Below the pieces are notes generated by a model. That model was not told the DNA's origin, searched no databases, and was given only the letters and a program-made list of their open reading frames with translations. A stretch of 64,000 bases of DNA from Clostridia bacterium (GTDB lineage Bacteria; Bacillota; Clostridia; Oscillospirales; Acutalibacteraceae), in NCBI GenBank assembly GCA_017416345.1, contig JAFQCR010000001.1, positions 1 to 64,000 of the forward strand, in the 5' to 3' direction. Numbering within the stretch: position 1 is the first letter of the stretch; every line of letters starts with the position of its first letter. The translations under genes were made by a program, and so were the position numbers. Below are positions 24,138-32,454 of the stretch, piece after piece.

Positions 24138-24938
24138 ATGTGCCCTATTGTTGACAGTCACTGTCACATTTATCCCGATAAAATAGCCGAGCGTGCCGTC
24201 CAAAGCATTGGAAAATTTTATGATATCCCAATGAGCAACGGCGGCACGGTCGCCGATATGGTGCGTGCCGAAAAGGAAGCAGGGGTGACCCATTGTATCG
24301 TGTTTTCGGTCGCCACCAAGGTCGCTCAGGTCGAGTCGATCAACAGATTTATTGCATCCGAGGTTGAAAAGTCAAACGGCTTTATGACGGGGCTTGGTAC
24401 ACTTCATCCCGACAGTCCCGATATGGCGGCTGATGTTGAGCATCTTTTGTCGTTGGGACTTAAGGGTGTCAAGCTGCACCCCGATATCCAGGGGTTCAAG
24501 ATCGACGATTACCGTTGCCTTAAAATTTATGAGCTTTGCGAAAAGCACGGCATCCCCGTGTTGCTTCATACGGGTGATAACCGCTACGATTTTTCCAATC
24601 CCAACCGTGTAAAGCCTATTCTGGACACCTATACCGACTTGACTGTGATAGGTGCACATCTTGGCGGTTGGTCGATCTGGGACAAGGCGGTTGAAACTCT
24701 TGGAGGTTACAAGAATTTTTACGTTGATTGCTCATCGTCTTTGTACGCCATTACCCCCGAAAAGGCTACCGAGGTCATCCGTGCCTACGGTGCCGAGCGT
24801 GTGATGTTTGCGACCGACTACCCGATGTGGAATCCCAAGGAAGAACTTGAACGGTTTGATAAGTTGGATCTGACCCAAGAGGAAAGGGAACAGATACTCT
24901 ATAAGACCGCTTCAAAGTTGTTCGGGCTGTCGCTGTAA
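24138..24938 (+). CDS. Amidohydrolase-family (amidohydrolase_2 type) hydrolase
   Basis: The 266-residue TIM-barrel protein has the metal motif DSHCHIYP at the N-terminus, KLHPDIQGF, LLHTGDNR, GAHLGGW and FATDYPMWNP, the pattern of the decarboxylase/hydrolase group of amidohydrolases. RBS AAGGAGA precedes the ATG 12 bases after the synthetase fusion, so it is the third gene of the Leu T-box operon. Its substrate is unknown; a housekeeping role in removing an unwanted acyl product is only a guess. Confidence 0.8.
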   Translation: MCPIVDSHCHIYPDKIAERAVQSIGKFYDIPMSNGGTVADMVRAEKEAGVTHCIVFSVATKVAQVESINRFIASEVEKSNGFMTGLGTLHPDSPDMAADVEHLLSLGLKGVKLHPDIQGFKIDDYRCLKIYELCEKHGIPVLLHTGDNRYDFSNPNRVKPILDTYTDLTVIGAHLGGWSIWDKAVETLGGYKNFYVDCSSSLYAITPEKATEVIRAYGAERVMFATDYPMWNPKEELERFDKLDLTQEEREQILYKTASKLFGLSL

Positions 24939-24990
24939 AGTTATCGCTTTAAACCGATAAAATATTTTTAAAAAATTTCAGAAAAAAGTA

Positions 24991-25019
24991 TTGACAAATG
25001 GTTTTTGGAAGCGTATAAT
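24991..25019 (+). promoter_or_regulatory. Promoter of the Ile T-box unit
   Basis: Perfect TTGACA (24991-24996) and TATAAT (25014-25019), 17-base spacer. Unlike the two sister units, about 210 bases separate it from the T-box. Confidence 0.88.
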
Positions 25020-25030
25020 GACTACCATCG

Positions 25031-25197
25031 ATAGAAATAGCATCGATGCTATTTCTATGCCAAATCTTTGATTTGGCAACAAATTTCTAAAGAAATTTGG
25101 CGATAGTCATTGCAATGGTGTTGAAAAACCAATCTAATCTTTGATTTGATTGGTTTAAGCCGATAAATCGGCTTGTCGAAATGCAACTCATTTCGAC
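25031..25197. repeat. Array of six dissimilar hairpins between promoter and Ile T-box
   Basis: In order: a perfect 28-bp palindrome (25031-25058), GCCAAATC/GATTTGGC (25059-25077), AAATTTCT/AGAAATTT (25081-25098), AACCAATC/GATTGGTT (25127-25155), AAGCCGAT/ATCGGCTT (25157-25174) and GTCGAAATG/CATTTCGAC (25175-25197). The sequences differ; only the hairpin form recurs. They are transcribed as part of the Ile leader if the promoter at 24991 is used. Confidence 0.85.
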
Positions 25198-25231
25198 TTC
25201 AACAAACATTATAATGTGGTAAATTAAATAA

Positions 25232-25497
25232 AAGGCTATGACGAAGACGGAGTTTTCTTGAAGCTTTAAAGAGAGTCGGGGACGGTGTGATCCCGATAAG
25301 ACAGAGAATCCATCCTATCACTTCCGAGCCGAAGACCGAAAGATATCGAGTAGGCTCTTCCGTGACTGCTACGTTAGTGCATAGAACTTGTTGGAGTTCG
25401 AAGTGGCGTTTTAAACGCAATTTGAGTGGTACCGCGGGTACTGAATTTGTTTTCAGACTCGTCTCAAAGTTTTCTTTGAGACGGGTTTTATTTTTTT
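25232..25497 (+). promoter_or_regulatory. T-box riboswitch, isoleucine specifier (ATC)
   Basis: Stem I elements AAAGAGAGTCGGG and GGTGTGATCCCGA, CTTCCGAGC, the T-box TGGTACCGCGG (25428-25438) and the terminator CGTCTCAAAG / CTTTGAGACG followed by a T-rich tract (25460-25497) are all present. The codon four bases before CCGAGC is ATC (25317-25319) followed by A, an isoleucine codon. It controls the synthetase at 25536. Confidence 0.9.
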
Positions 25498-25535
25498 ATT
25501 TTTTTATCTGATTTCTTTTGAAAGGAGAAACCGAA

Positions 25536-27803
25536 ATGAGTACAGAAACTACCATGCTACAGTTGAGTGAGGTCGCCGCACGAATTAAGGAAATGCGTGA
25601 GATCATGGGCTGGACCAAGGCTGAGATGGCCGAAAGAGTAGAGGTGACCGAGCAGATCTACGATACGTATGAATCGGGAAAGGACGATATGCCGTTCTCG
25701 TTTATATACAAGTGTGCTCAGGCTTTCGACATTCAGATGACTCAGCTTCTTGACGGCAGAACCGGAAGACTTTCTTCTTATACCGTAACAAGAAAGGGTC
25801 ATGGCCAGACTACCGTTGATGAGGACGGTATCACTATCCGCAACCTTGCGCCTAAATTTAAAGATAAAATTTCCGAGCCTTATATGGTTCGTTACGAGTA
25901 TTCTGCCGAGCTGCAGAACCGTCCTATTGAACTTGCAACCCATTCGGGTCAGGAATTTGACCTTGTCTTAGATGGTTCTTTAAAGGTTCAGGTCGGTGAA
26001 CATACCGAGGTGCTTAATGAGGGTGACAGCATTTATTACAACTCCTCAACACCTCACGGTATGATAGCTGTCGGCGGCAAGGCCTGTACCTTCTGCGCAG
26101 TTGTTCTCCCCGGCGAGGAGACCAAGGAGGAGGTCGTCACCAAGAGCATTGCCAAGGCTCGCTCCACCCAGAAGCTGGTCTGCGAGAAGTTCGTTAAGGT
26201 TGAAGAGGACGAGAACGGGTGCTTAAAATCCATCGACTTCCCCAACCGTGAGACCTTCAATTTCGGATTTGATATCGTTGACGGCATTGCCGATGCTTAT
26301 CCCGATAAGCTGGCAATGATCCACGTTGACAAGAATATGGTGGAGCGCCGCTTTACCTTTAAGGATATCAAGCGTGCCTCCAACCAGGTTGCCAACTATT
26401 TTGCATCGCTTGGCATCAAAAAGGGCGACCGTGTAATGCTTGTTTTAAAGCGCCATTATCAGTTCTGGTTCAGTATGGTTGCTCTGCACAAGCTGGGCGC
26501 TATCGCAATTCCCGCAACCCATCAGCTAAAGGACCACGACTTTGAGTACCGCTTTAACGCCGCAGGTGTTTCGGCTATAGTTTGTACCAAGGATGATGAG
26601 GTATACAAGATAGTTGACAACGCACAGAAGAACAGCCCCACACTTACTACCAAGATCCTTGTTGGTGCTTCGGCTGAGGGTTGGCACGATTTTGACCAAG
26701 AGTACACAAGATTTTCGGGCAAGTTTGAGCGTGCCGAGGATGCCTCCTGCGGTGATGATGCCGCTTTGATGTTCTTCACATCGGGTACGACCGGCAACCC
26801 CAAGATGGCTTCGCACAAGCACACCTATGCTTTGGGTCACTTTGTTACCGCCAAGTATTGGCATTGCTGTGAGCGTGAGGGTCTGCACCTCACCATCTCC
26901 GACACAGGTTGGGGTAAATCGCTTTGGGGTAAGCTTTACGGTCAGTGGCTTTGCGAGGGCGCCGTATTTGTATACGACTTTGATCGCTTCAATGCGGCCG
27001 ACATCCTGCCGATGTTTGCGAAGTACAACATCACCACCTTCTGCGCACCGCCCACCATGCTCAGAATGCTTATCAAGGAGGATCTTTCCAAGTACGATCT
27101 TTCTTCCATCCACCATATGACCACCGCAGGTGAGGCTTTGAACCCTGAGGTATTCCGCCAGTTTGAAGCCGCAACCGGCCTGCAGATAATGGAAGGCTTC
27201 GGTCAGACCGAGACGACTCTGACCATTGCCAACCTTGTGGGAACCACTCCCAAGCTCGGCTCTATGGGTAAGGCTTCTCCGCAGTATGATATCGACATTG
27301 TAGATCCCGACGGCAACTCCGTTCCCACCGGTGAAACGGGTGAGATCGTTGTCCGTCTCGAAAAGGGCGATCCCTGTGGCTTGTTCAGAGAGTATTACCG
27401 TGACGAGGAAAAGACCAACGAGGCTGTTTATGACGGTATGTATCACACCGGCGATACCGCCTGGCGTGATGAGGACGGTTATTTCTGGTATGTCAGCCGT
27501 ATCGACGACGTCATCAAGTCGTCCGGCTACCGTATCGGACCCTTCGAGATCGAAAGTGTCATCATGGAGCTGCCCTATGTTCTTGAGTGTGGCGTTTCGG
27601 CCGCACCCGATGAGGTAAGAGGTCAGGTAGTTAAGGCAAGCATAGTGCTCACCAAGGGAACCGAACCGAGCGAGGAACTCAAGAAGGAGATCCAGCAGTA
27701 CGTTAAGGAGCATACCGCACCTTATAAGTACCCCAGAGTGGTTGTTTTCCGTGACGAGCTTCCCAAGACCATCAGCGGCAAGATCCAGCGTAACAAGCTG
27801 TAA
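25536..27803 (+). CDS. XRE-cupin-acyl-CoA synthetase fusion (Ile T-box)
   Basis: The 755-residue protein begins with an XRE helix-turn-helix (about 10-65: IKEMREIMGWTKAEMAERV...YDTYESGKDDM), then a cupin (about 105-200: SGQEFDLVLDGSLKVQVG, LNEGDSIYYNSSTPHG), the layout of XRE-cupin regulators. From ~225 it is a full AMP-forming acyl-CoA synthetase: FTSGTTGNPK, GFGQTETT, YHTGDTAWRDEDGYFWYVSR, IKSSGYRIGPFEIE and the C-terminal catalytic Lys in TISGKIQRNKL. ATG at 25536 follows AAAGGAG. It is a close paralogue of the next synthetase. Regulation by uncharged tRNA-Ile points to 2-methylbutyrate as substrate (inference). Confidence 0.88.
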   Translation: MSTETTMLQLSEVAARIKEMREIMGWTKAEMAERVEVTEQIYDTYESGKDDMPFSFIYKCAQAFDIQMTQLLDGRTGRLSSYTVTRKGHGQTTVDEDGITIRNLAPKFKDKISEPYMVRYEYSAELQNRPIELATHSGQEFDLVLDGSLKVQVGEHTEVLNEGDSIYYNSSTPHGMIAVGGKACTFCAVVLPGEETKEEVVTKSIAKARSTQKLVCEKFVKVEEDENGCLKSIDFPNRETFNFGFDIVDGIADAYPDKLAMIHVDKNMVERRFTFKDIKRASNQVANYFASLGIKKGDRVMLVLKRHYQFWFSMVALHKLGAIAIPATHQLKDHDFEYRFNAAGVSAIVCTKDDEVYKIVDNAQKNSPTLTTKILVGASAEGWHDFDQEYTRFSGKFERAEDASCGDDAALMFFTSGTTGNPKMASHKHTYALGHFVTAKYWHCCEREGLHLTISDTGWGKSLWGKLYGQWLCEGAVFVYDFDRFNAADILPMFAKYNITTFCAPPTMLRMLIKEDLSKYDLSSIHHMTTAGEALNPEVFRQFEAATGLQIMEGFGQTETTLTIANLVGTTPKLGSMGKASPQYDIDIVDPDGNSVPTGETGEIVVRLEKGDPCGLFREYYRDEEKTNEAVYDGMYHTGDTAWRDEDGYFWYVSRIDDVIKSSGYRIGPFEIESVIMELPYVLECGVSAAPDEVRGQVVKASIVLTKGTEPSEELKKEIQQYVKEHTAPYKYPRVVVFRDELPKTISGKIQRNKL

Positions 27804-27845
27804 TTTGACAAAAACCGCCAAATTACAAAAACTTGAAATGCGGTC

Positions 27846-27874
27846 TTGACAAATTGTTACTAATTTGGTATAAT
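27846..27874 (+). promoter_or_regulatory. Promoter of the Val T-box operon
   Basis: TTGACA (27846-27851), 17 bases, TATAAT (27869-27874), with extended TGG. Confidence 0.9.
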
Positions 27875-27883
27875 CCATACATT

Positions 27884-28167
27884 AAAGGCTTTGACGAAGA
27901 GGATGCGAAGCGTTAAATGCTTTCAGAGAGTCAACGTTTGGTGCGAGTTGACAGCATTGTTTCGGCATTTGTAACTTCCGAGCTGAAAGGAAGAAAGACG
28001 GGTTTCCCGTTCAGTAGAACCTTTCCGTAACTGCTGCGTAAATGCATAGGACTTAAAATGAGTCTGAGGGGTACAAAGTAAACCTTTGTGCAATTTGAGT
28101 GGTACCGCGGGATATAAAGTTTTTATAGCTCGTCTCAAAGGATCTTTACTTTGAGGCGGGCTTTTTT
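27884..28167 (+). promoter_or_regulatory. T-box riboswitch, valine specifier (GTA)
   Basis: The leader shows TTTCAGAGAGTCAACG, GGTGCGAGTTGAC, CTTCCGAGC, the T-box TGGTACCGCGG (28100-28110) and terminator CGTCTCAAAG / CTTTGAGGCG with TTTTTT (28131-28167). The codon four bases before CCGAGC is GTA (27971-27973) followed by A, a valine codon. It resembles the Ile leader closely, including the terminator stem, so the two arose by duplication with a changed specifier. Confidence 0.9.
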
Positions 28168-28192
28168 ACCGCCTTTAAAATGGGAGGAAAAT

Positions 28193-30499
28193 ATGAAAAC
28201 AACCGGTCTTGAATTCAAAATTATGGAGATGGCCAAGCGTATAGCCGACCTTCGTGAGATCGTGGGTCTGTCGGTTGAAGAAATGGCCAAGAAAACCGGC
28301 ATTACCGAAGAAGAATACCTTGCCTGTGAAGCGGGTCAGCGTGACCTTAACTTTGCGTTCCTTTACCGTTGCGCTCTGGCTTTAAAGGTCGACGTTACCG
28401 ATATTATCGAAGGTAGCAGCCCCCGTTTGGCAGGCTACACCGTAACCAGAAGGGGAGAGGGTCAGCGAATCGAGGAGGCACACGGCCTTCGCTATTACAA
28501 CCTTGCCGCTTCCTTCAAAAACCGTATTGCTGAGCCTTTGTATGTTGTTACCGAGTATAATGAGGAAGCACAGAATGCCGATATCGAGCTTACCGCTCAT
28601 GACGGTCAGGAATGCGATATCATTATTAAAGGTGCTTTAAAGGTTCAGGTCGGTGACCATATCGAGATACTTCACGAGGGCGACAGTATTTATTACGATT
28701 CCTCGGTTCCTCACGGAATGATCGCCGTTGAGGGCAAGGAATGCACCTTCTATGCGATCGTTCTCAATCCTAAAGGCGAGCCTATCGACCACATGGTCCA
28801 CGGCGGTGTCAAGGAGTTCACCTCGACCTCCAAGCGTCCTGCCGTAGCCGTTGAAATGGCCGAGGAGGAGCGTGTATGGGAGGATTTCGTGATTCCTACC
28901 GAGAACGACAAGGGTACCATCACCAAGATAGAGTTTAAAAACGAGGATAACTTCAACTTTGCTTTTGACGTTATCGACCGTTTGGGTCGTGAAAAGCCCG
29001 ATAAGCTGGCTATGATCCACCTTGACCGTGAGAAGAACGAGCGCCGCTTCACCTTCAGAGATATGAAGCACGCATCATCGCAGACCGCCAACTACTTCAA
29101 GTCGCTTGGCATCGGCAAGGGCGATAAGGTAATGCTTATCTTAAAGCGTCACTATCAGTTCTGGTTTTCTATGATGGCTCTGCACAAGATAGGTGCTATT
29201 GCAATCCCTGCCACCAATCAGCTTAAAGAGCACGATATAACCTACCGTATCAAGGCCGCAGGCGTAAAGGCCATCATTTGTACCGCCGACGGTGACGTTT
29301 CCAACGAGGTCGATCTTGCCGCTATGAACTGTGAGTGCTTACAGCACAAAATTATGGTTGGCGGCAGTAAAGAGGGCTGGAGAAACTTCGACGAGGAATA
29401 CGGATTTTATACCCGTAAGTTTGAGCGTACCGAGGATTCCCCCAAGGGTGACGACATTATGCTGATGTACTTCACCTCGGGTACTACCGGCAATCCCAAG
29501 ATCGCTGTACATAACTATAAATACCCGTTGGGTCACTTTATCACCGCAAAATATTGGCACTGTGTCAATCCTGAGGGCATCCACTTTACCATTTCCGATA
29601 CCGGTTGGGCAAAGGCCGCCTGGGGTAAGATCTACGGTCAGTGGCTGTGCGAAACAGGTCTTTTTGTCTATGACTTTGACCGATTTGAGGCGGCTGATCT
29701 GCTGCCGATGTTCGCAAAGTATAAGATAACTACCTTCTGCGCACCGCCCACGATGCTCCGTATGCTTATCAAGCAGGATATTTCCAAATACGATCTGTCC
29801 TCTATCGAGCATATGACCACCGCAGGTGAGGCTTTGAATCCCGAGGTATTCCGTCAGTTTGAGAAATCAACGGGCCTTCAGATAATGGAAGGCTTCGGCC
29901 AGACCGAAACCACCTGCGCCTTGGCCAACCTTGTAGGTACACGCACCAAGGTCGGTTCAATGGGTAAACCCGTTCCGCTTTATGACATCAAGCTGCTTGA
30001 TGCCGACGGTAAAGAGGTCGCAGTCGGTGAAACCGGCGAAATTTGTATCAACGTTTCCGAAAAGGTGCCCTGCGGTCTGTTCCGTGGCTACTTTAACGAT
30101 AAGGAAAAGACCGACGAGTGCTGGCACGACGGTTTCTATCACACCGGCGATACCGCCTGGCGTGATGAGGACGGATACTTCTGGTACGTCGGCCGTGTCG
30201 ATGACGTTATCAAGTCGTCGGGCTACCGAATCGGACCTTTTGAAATTGAAAACGTTATTATGGAGCTGCCCTATGTTCTTGAGTGTGGCGTTTCAGCCGC
30301 ACCCGACGAGGTAAGAGGTCAGGTCGTCAAGGCAAGCATTGTTTTGACCAAGGGCACCGAGCCTACGGAGGAACTCAAGAAAGAGATCCAGGCCTACGTT
30401 AAGAACAGAACCGCTCCGTACAAATATCCTCGAATCGTTGTCTTCCGTGATGAGCTTCCCAAGACCGTCAGCGGAAAGATCCAACGTAACAAACTGTAA
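28193..30499 (+). CDS. XRE-cupin-acyl-CoA synthetase fusion (Val T-box)
   Basis: A 768-residue paralogue of the preceding synthetase with the same order: XRE helix-turn-helix (about 12-65, IADLREIVGLSVEEMAKKTGI), cupin (about 110-195, DGQECDIIIKGALKVQVG, GDSIYYDSSVPHG), then AMP-forming synthetase (FTSGTTGNPKIA, GFGQTETT, TAWRDEDGYFWYVGR, TVSGKIQRNKL). The C-terminal ~120 residues are almost identical between the two. The ATG at 28193 follows GGGAGG. First gene of the operon that also encodes the 2-oxoacid oxidoreductase; isobutyrate is the expected substrate (inference). Confidence 0.88.
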   Translation: MKTTGLEFKIMEMAKRIADLREIVGLSVEEMAKKTGITEEEYLACEAGQRDLNFAFLYRCALALKVDVTDIIEGSSPRLAGYTVTRRGEGQRIEEAHGLRYYNLAASFKNRIAEPLYVVTEYNEEAQNADIELTAHDGQECDIIIKGALKVQVGDHIEILHEGDSIYYDSSVPHGMIAVEGKECTFYAIVLNPKGEPIDHMVHGGVKEFTSTSKRPAVAVEMAEEERVWEDFVIPTENDKGTITKIEFKNEDNFNFAFDVIDRLGREKPDKLAMIHLDREKNERRFTFRDMKHASSQTANYFKSLGIGKGDKVMLILKRHYQFWFSMMALHKIGAIAIPATNQLKEHDITYRIKAAGVKAIICTADGDVSNEVDLAAMNCECLQHKIMVGGSKEGWRNFDEEYGFYTRKFERTEDSPKGDDIMLMYFTSGTTGNPKIAVHNYKYPLGHFITAKYWHCVNPEGIHFTISDTGWAKAAWGKIYGQWLCETGLFVYDFDRFEAADLLPMFAKYKITTFCAPPTMLRMLIKQDISKYDLSSIEHMTTAGEALNPEVFRQFEKSTGLQIMEGFGQTETTCALANLVGTRTKVGSMGKPVPLYDIKLLDADGKEVAVGETGEICINVSEKVPCGLFRGYFNDKEKTDECWHDGFYHTGDTAWRDEDGYFWYVGRVDDVIKSSGYRIGPFEIENVIMELPYVLECGVSAAPDEVRGQVVKASIVLTKGTEPTEELKKEIQAYVKNRTAPYKYPRIVVFRDELPKTVSGKIQRNKL

Positions 30500-30501
30500 T
30501 T

Positions 30502-31170
30502 ATGAAAAGAGTAACACTTTTTGCAGGTCACTATGGCAGCGGAAAGACCAATATCGCCGTGAACTATGCTCTGTATCTGCGTGAGCAGGGTAAGGACGTG
30601 GTCATTGCCGATATGGATATCGTTAATCCGTATTTCCGCACCAAGGACAGCACCGACGTGCTTGAAGCGGCAGGGATTGAGCTTATATCACCCCATTTTG
30701 CCAACTCAAACGTCGATCTTCCTGCTTTGCCGCAGGAAATGTATAAAACTGTTCAGGACAGAAGCAAATTTTCTGTTCTTGACATAGGCGGTGACGACCG
30801 TGGAGCTTATGCCTTGGGTCGTTACACACCGTATATTTTAGAGGAAAACGACTATGAGATGATCTTTGTCGCCAACTTCTACCGACCGCTCACCACCACC
30901 GCTAAAGAGGCCTTGGAGGTCATGCGTGAGATAGAAGCGGCAGGCCGGTTGCCGTTTACCGCAATCGTCAACAACTCCAACATCGGTAACGAAACTACCG
31001 CAGAGGATGTGCTGGCAACGGTAAATAGGGCAGAGGAGCTGTCAAAAATATCGGGACTTCCCGTTATTTTTACAACGGCCGAAAGCAAGGTTGCCGATGA
31101 ACTGAAATCAAAAATAGACAACGTTTTACCGTTAAAATTGCAAAACAAATATTTTGACATAAAGGGGTAA
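30502..31170 (+). CDS. P-loop ATPase of the oxidoreductase operon
   Basis: The 222-residue protein has a Walker A of the ParA/MinD type (GHYGSGKTNIAVNYAL, residues ~8-15), DMDIVNPYFR as the Walker A' / switch region, and VLDIGGDD as Walker B. It starts two bases after the synthetase stop with no clear ribosome site, suggesting translational coupling. Relatives accompany 2-oxoacid:ferredoxin oxidoreductase genes in clostridia; a role in cofactor or cluster assembly, or as a nucleotide-dependent accessory, is plausible but unproven. Confidence 0.75.
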   Translation: MKRVTLFAGHYGSGKTNIAVNYALYLREQGKDVVIADMDIVNPYFRTKDSTDVLEAAGIELISPHFANSNVDLPALPQEMYKTVQDRSKFSVLDIGGDDRGAYALGRYTPYILEENDYEMIFVANFYRPLTTTAKEALEVMREIEAAGRLPFTAIVNNSNIGNETTAEDVLATVNRAEELSKISGLPVIFTTAESKVADELKSKIDNVLPLKLQNKYFDIKG

Positions 31171-31175
31171 GAATT

Positions 31176-31382
31176 ATGGCAAAAGTAACATTTGATGCCG
31201 ATCTGTGCAAGGGCTGCGGACTTTGCGTAGACGCATGTCCCAAAGGCATTCTGCAGATCGCAAAAGACAAGATCAACAAAAAAGGACATTCTCCTGCAGA
31301 GATGACCGATGAGTCGAAGTGCATTGGCTGTGCATTCTGCGCAACCATGTGTCCCGACTGTGTCATCACTGTTGAAAGGTAA
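31176..31382 (+). CDS. vorD: 2-oxoacid:ferredoxin oxidoreductase ferredoxin (delta) subunit
   Basis: The 68-residue iron-sulfur protein has two [4Fe-4S] motifs, CKGCGLCVDACP and CIGCAFCATMCPDC. It is the electron-transfer subunit of the oxidoreductase encoded by the next three genes. AAAGGGG precedes the ATG, five bases after the ATPase gene. Confidence 0.9.
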   Translation: MAKVTFDADLCKGCGLCVDACPKGILQIAKDKINKKGHSPAEMTDESKCIGCAFCATMCPDCVITVER

Positions 31383-31392
31383 GGTGAACAAA

Positions 31393-32454
31393 ATGGCTGA
31401 AAAGGTACTTATGAAAGGTAACGAGGCTATTGCCGAGGCCGCAATCCGTGCTGGCTGTATGCATTACTTCGGTTACCCCATCACTCCTCAGACCGAGATC
31501 GCCGCTTATATGGCAAAGCGTATGCCCAAGATCGGCGGCGTATTCCTTCAGGCCGAGAGTGAGATCGCCGCAATCAATATGGTTTACGGTGTTGCAGGAA
31601 CAGGTCTTAGAGTTATGACCTCGTCCTCCAGCCCCGGTGTTTCGCTTAAAGGTGAGGGTATTTCTTATCTTGCAGGCTCCGACCTTCCTGCGCTTATCGT
31701 CAACGTTCAGCGTGGAGGTCCCGGTCTTGGCGGTATCCAGCCCTCACAGTCGGATTATTTCCAGGCAACCCGTGGCGGTGGACACGGTGACTATCACCTC
31801 ATCGTTATGGCTCCTGCTTCGGTTCAGGAAATGGCCGATATGACCGCAAAGTGCTTCGATCTGTCCGACAAGTACAGAGTTCCCGCAATGATCCTTGCCG
31901 ACGGTACTCTGGGTCAGATGATGGAGCCGGTCGTTCTTCCCGAGCCCACCGACTACAAGCCCAACAAGCCTTGGGCAGTAACCGGTACTGAGTGCAAGCG
32001 TAAGCATAACATTATCAATTCGCTTTATTTAAAGCCCGAGCAGTTGGAGCAGACCAACTTCGAGCGTTATGAGAGATATAAGGCCATCGAAGAAAACGAG
32101 CCCCTTTGGGAAGAGTTTATGATGGAGGATGCTGAAGTTTGTGTTGCAGCTTTCGGTATTGCCGCCCGTGTTTCCAAGAACGCTATTATGGCTGCCCGTG
32201 CCGAGGGTATCAAGGTCGGTATGATCCGTCCCATCACCCTTTGGCCGTTCCCCAAGAAGCCGTTCAAGGCCGCCGCAGATAAGTGTAAAGCATTTATCTC
32301 GGTCGAGCTTTCCATGGGTCAGATGATCGAGGACGTTCAGCTCGCAACCGAGTGCAAGCGCCCCGTGACCCTTTGCAACCGCACCGGCGGTATGATCCCC
32401 AGCCCCGAGGAAGTTCTCGAGGCCATCAAAAAAGCAGCAGGAGGTAACAAGTAA
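31393..32454 (+). CDS. vorB: 2-oxoisovalerate:ferredoxin oxidoreductase alpha subunit
   Basis: The 353-residue subunit carries the pyrimidine-binding half of the thiamine diphosphate site (KGNEAIAEAAIRAGC, YPITPQTEIAAYMAKRMP, QAESEIAAINMVYGVAGTG, TSSSSPGVSLKGEGISYLAG). The sequence matches the short VOR-type alpha subunits. The ATG at 31393 follows AAGGTGA. The enzyme interconverts branched 2-oxoacids and acyl-CoA plus CO2 with ferredoxin. Confidence 0.92.
   Translation: MAEKVLMKGNEAIAEAAIRAGCMHYFGYPITPQTEIAAYMAKRMPKIGGVFLQAESEIAAINMVYGVAGTGLRVMTSSSSPGVSLKGEGISYLAGSDLPALIVNVQRGGPGLGGIQPSQSDYFQATRGGGHGDYHLIVMAPASVQEMADMTAKCFDLSDKYRVPAMILADGTLGQMMEPVVLPEPTDYKPNKPWAVTGTECKRKHNIINSLYLKPEQLEQTNFERYERYKAIEENEPLWEEFMMEDAEVCVAAFGIAARVSKNAIMAARAEGIKVGMIRPITLWPFPKKPFKAAADKCKAFISVELSMGQMIEDVQLATECKRPVTLCNRTGGMIPSPEEVLEAIKKAAGGNK

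Noticed and set aside
26526..27878. Long open frame antisense to the Ile-unit synthetase (450 codons), with similar ones opposite the surface protein and the 23-kb synthetase
   Set aside because: All are mirror frames of well-supported genes, lacking motifs, ribosome sites and promoters.
27961..27990. Alternative specifier readings such as AAC, ACT or TTC in the Ile and Val T-boxes
   Set aside because: Only the position four bases before CCGAGC gives a consistent codon followed by A in all three leaders, and it yields the biologically coherent set Leu, Ile, Val.
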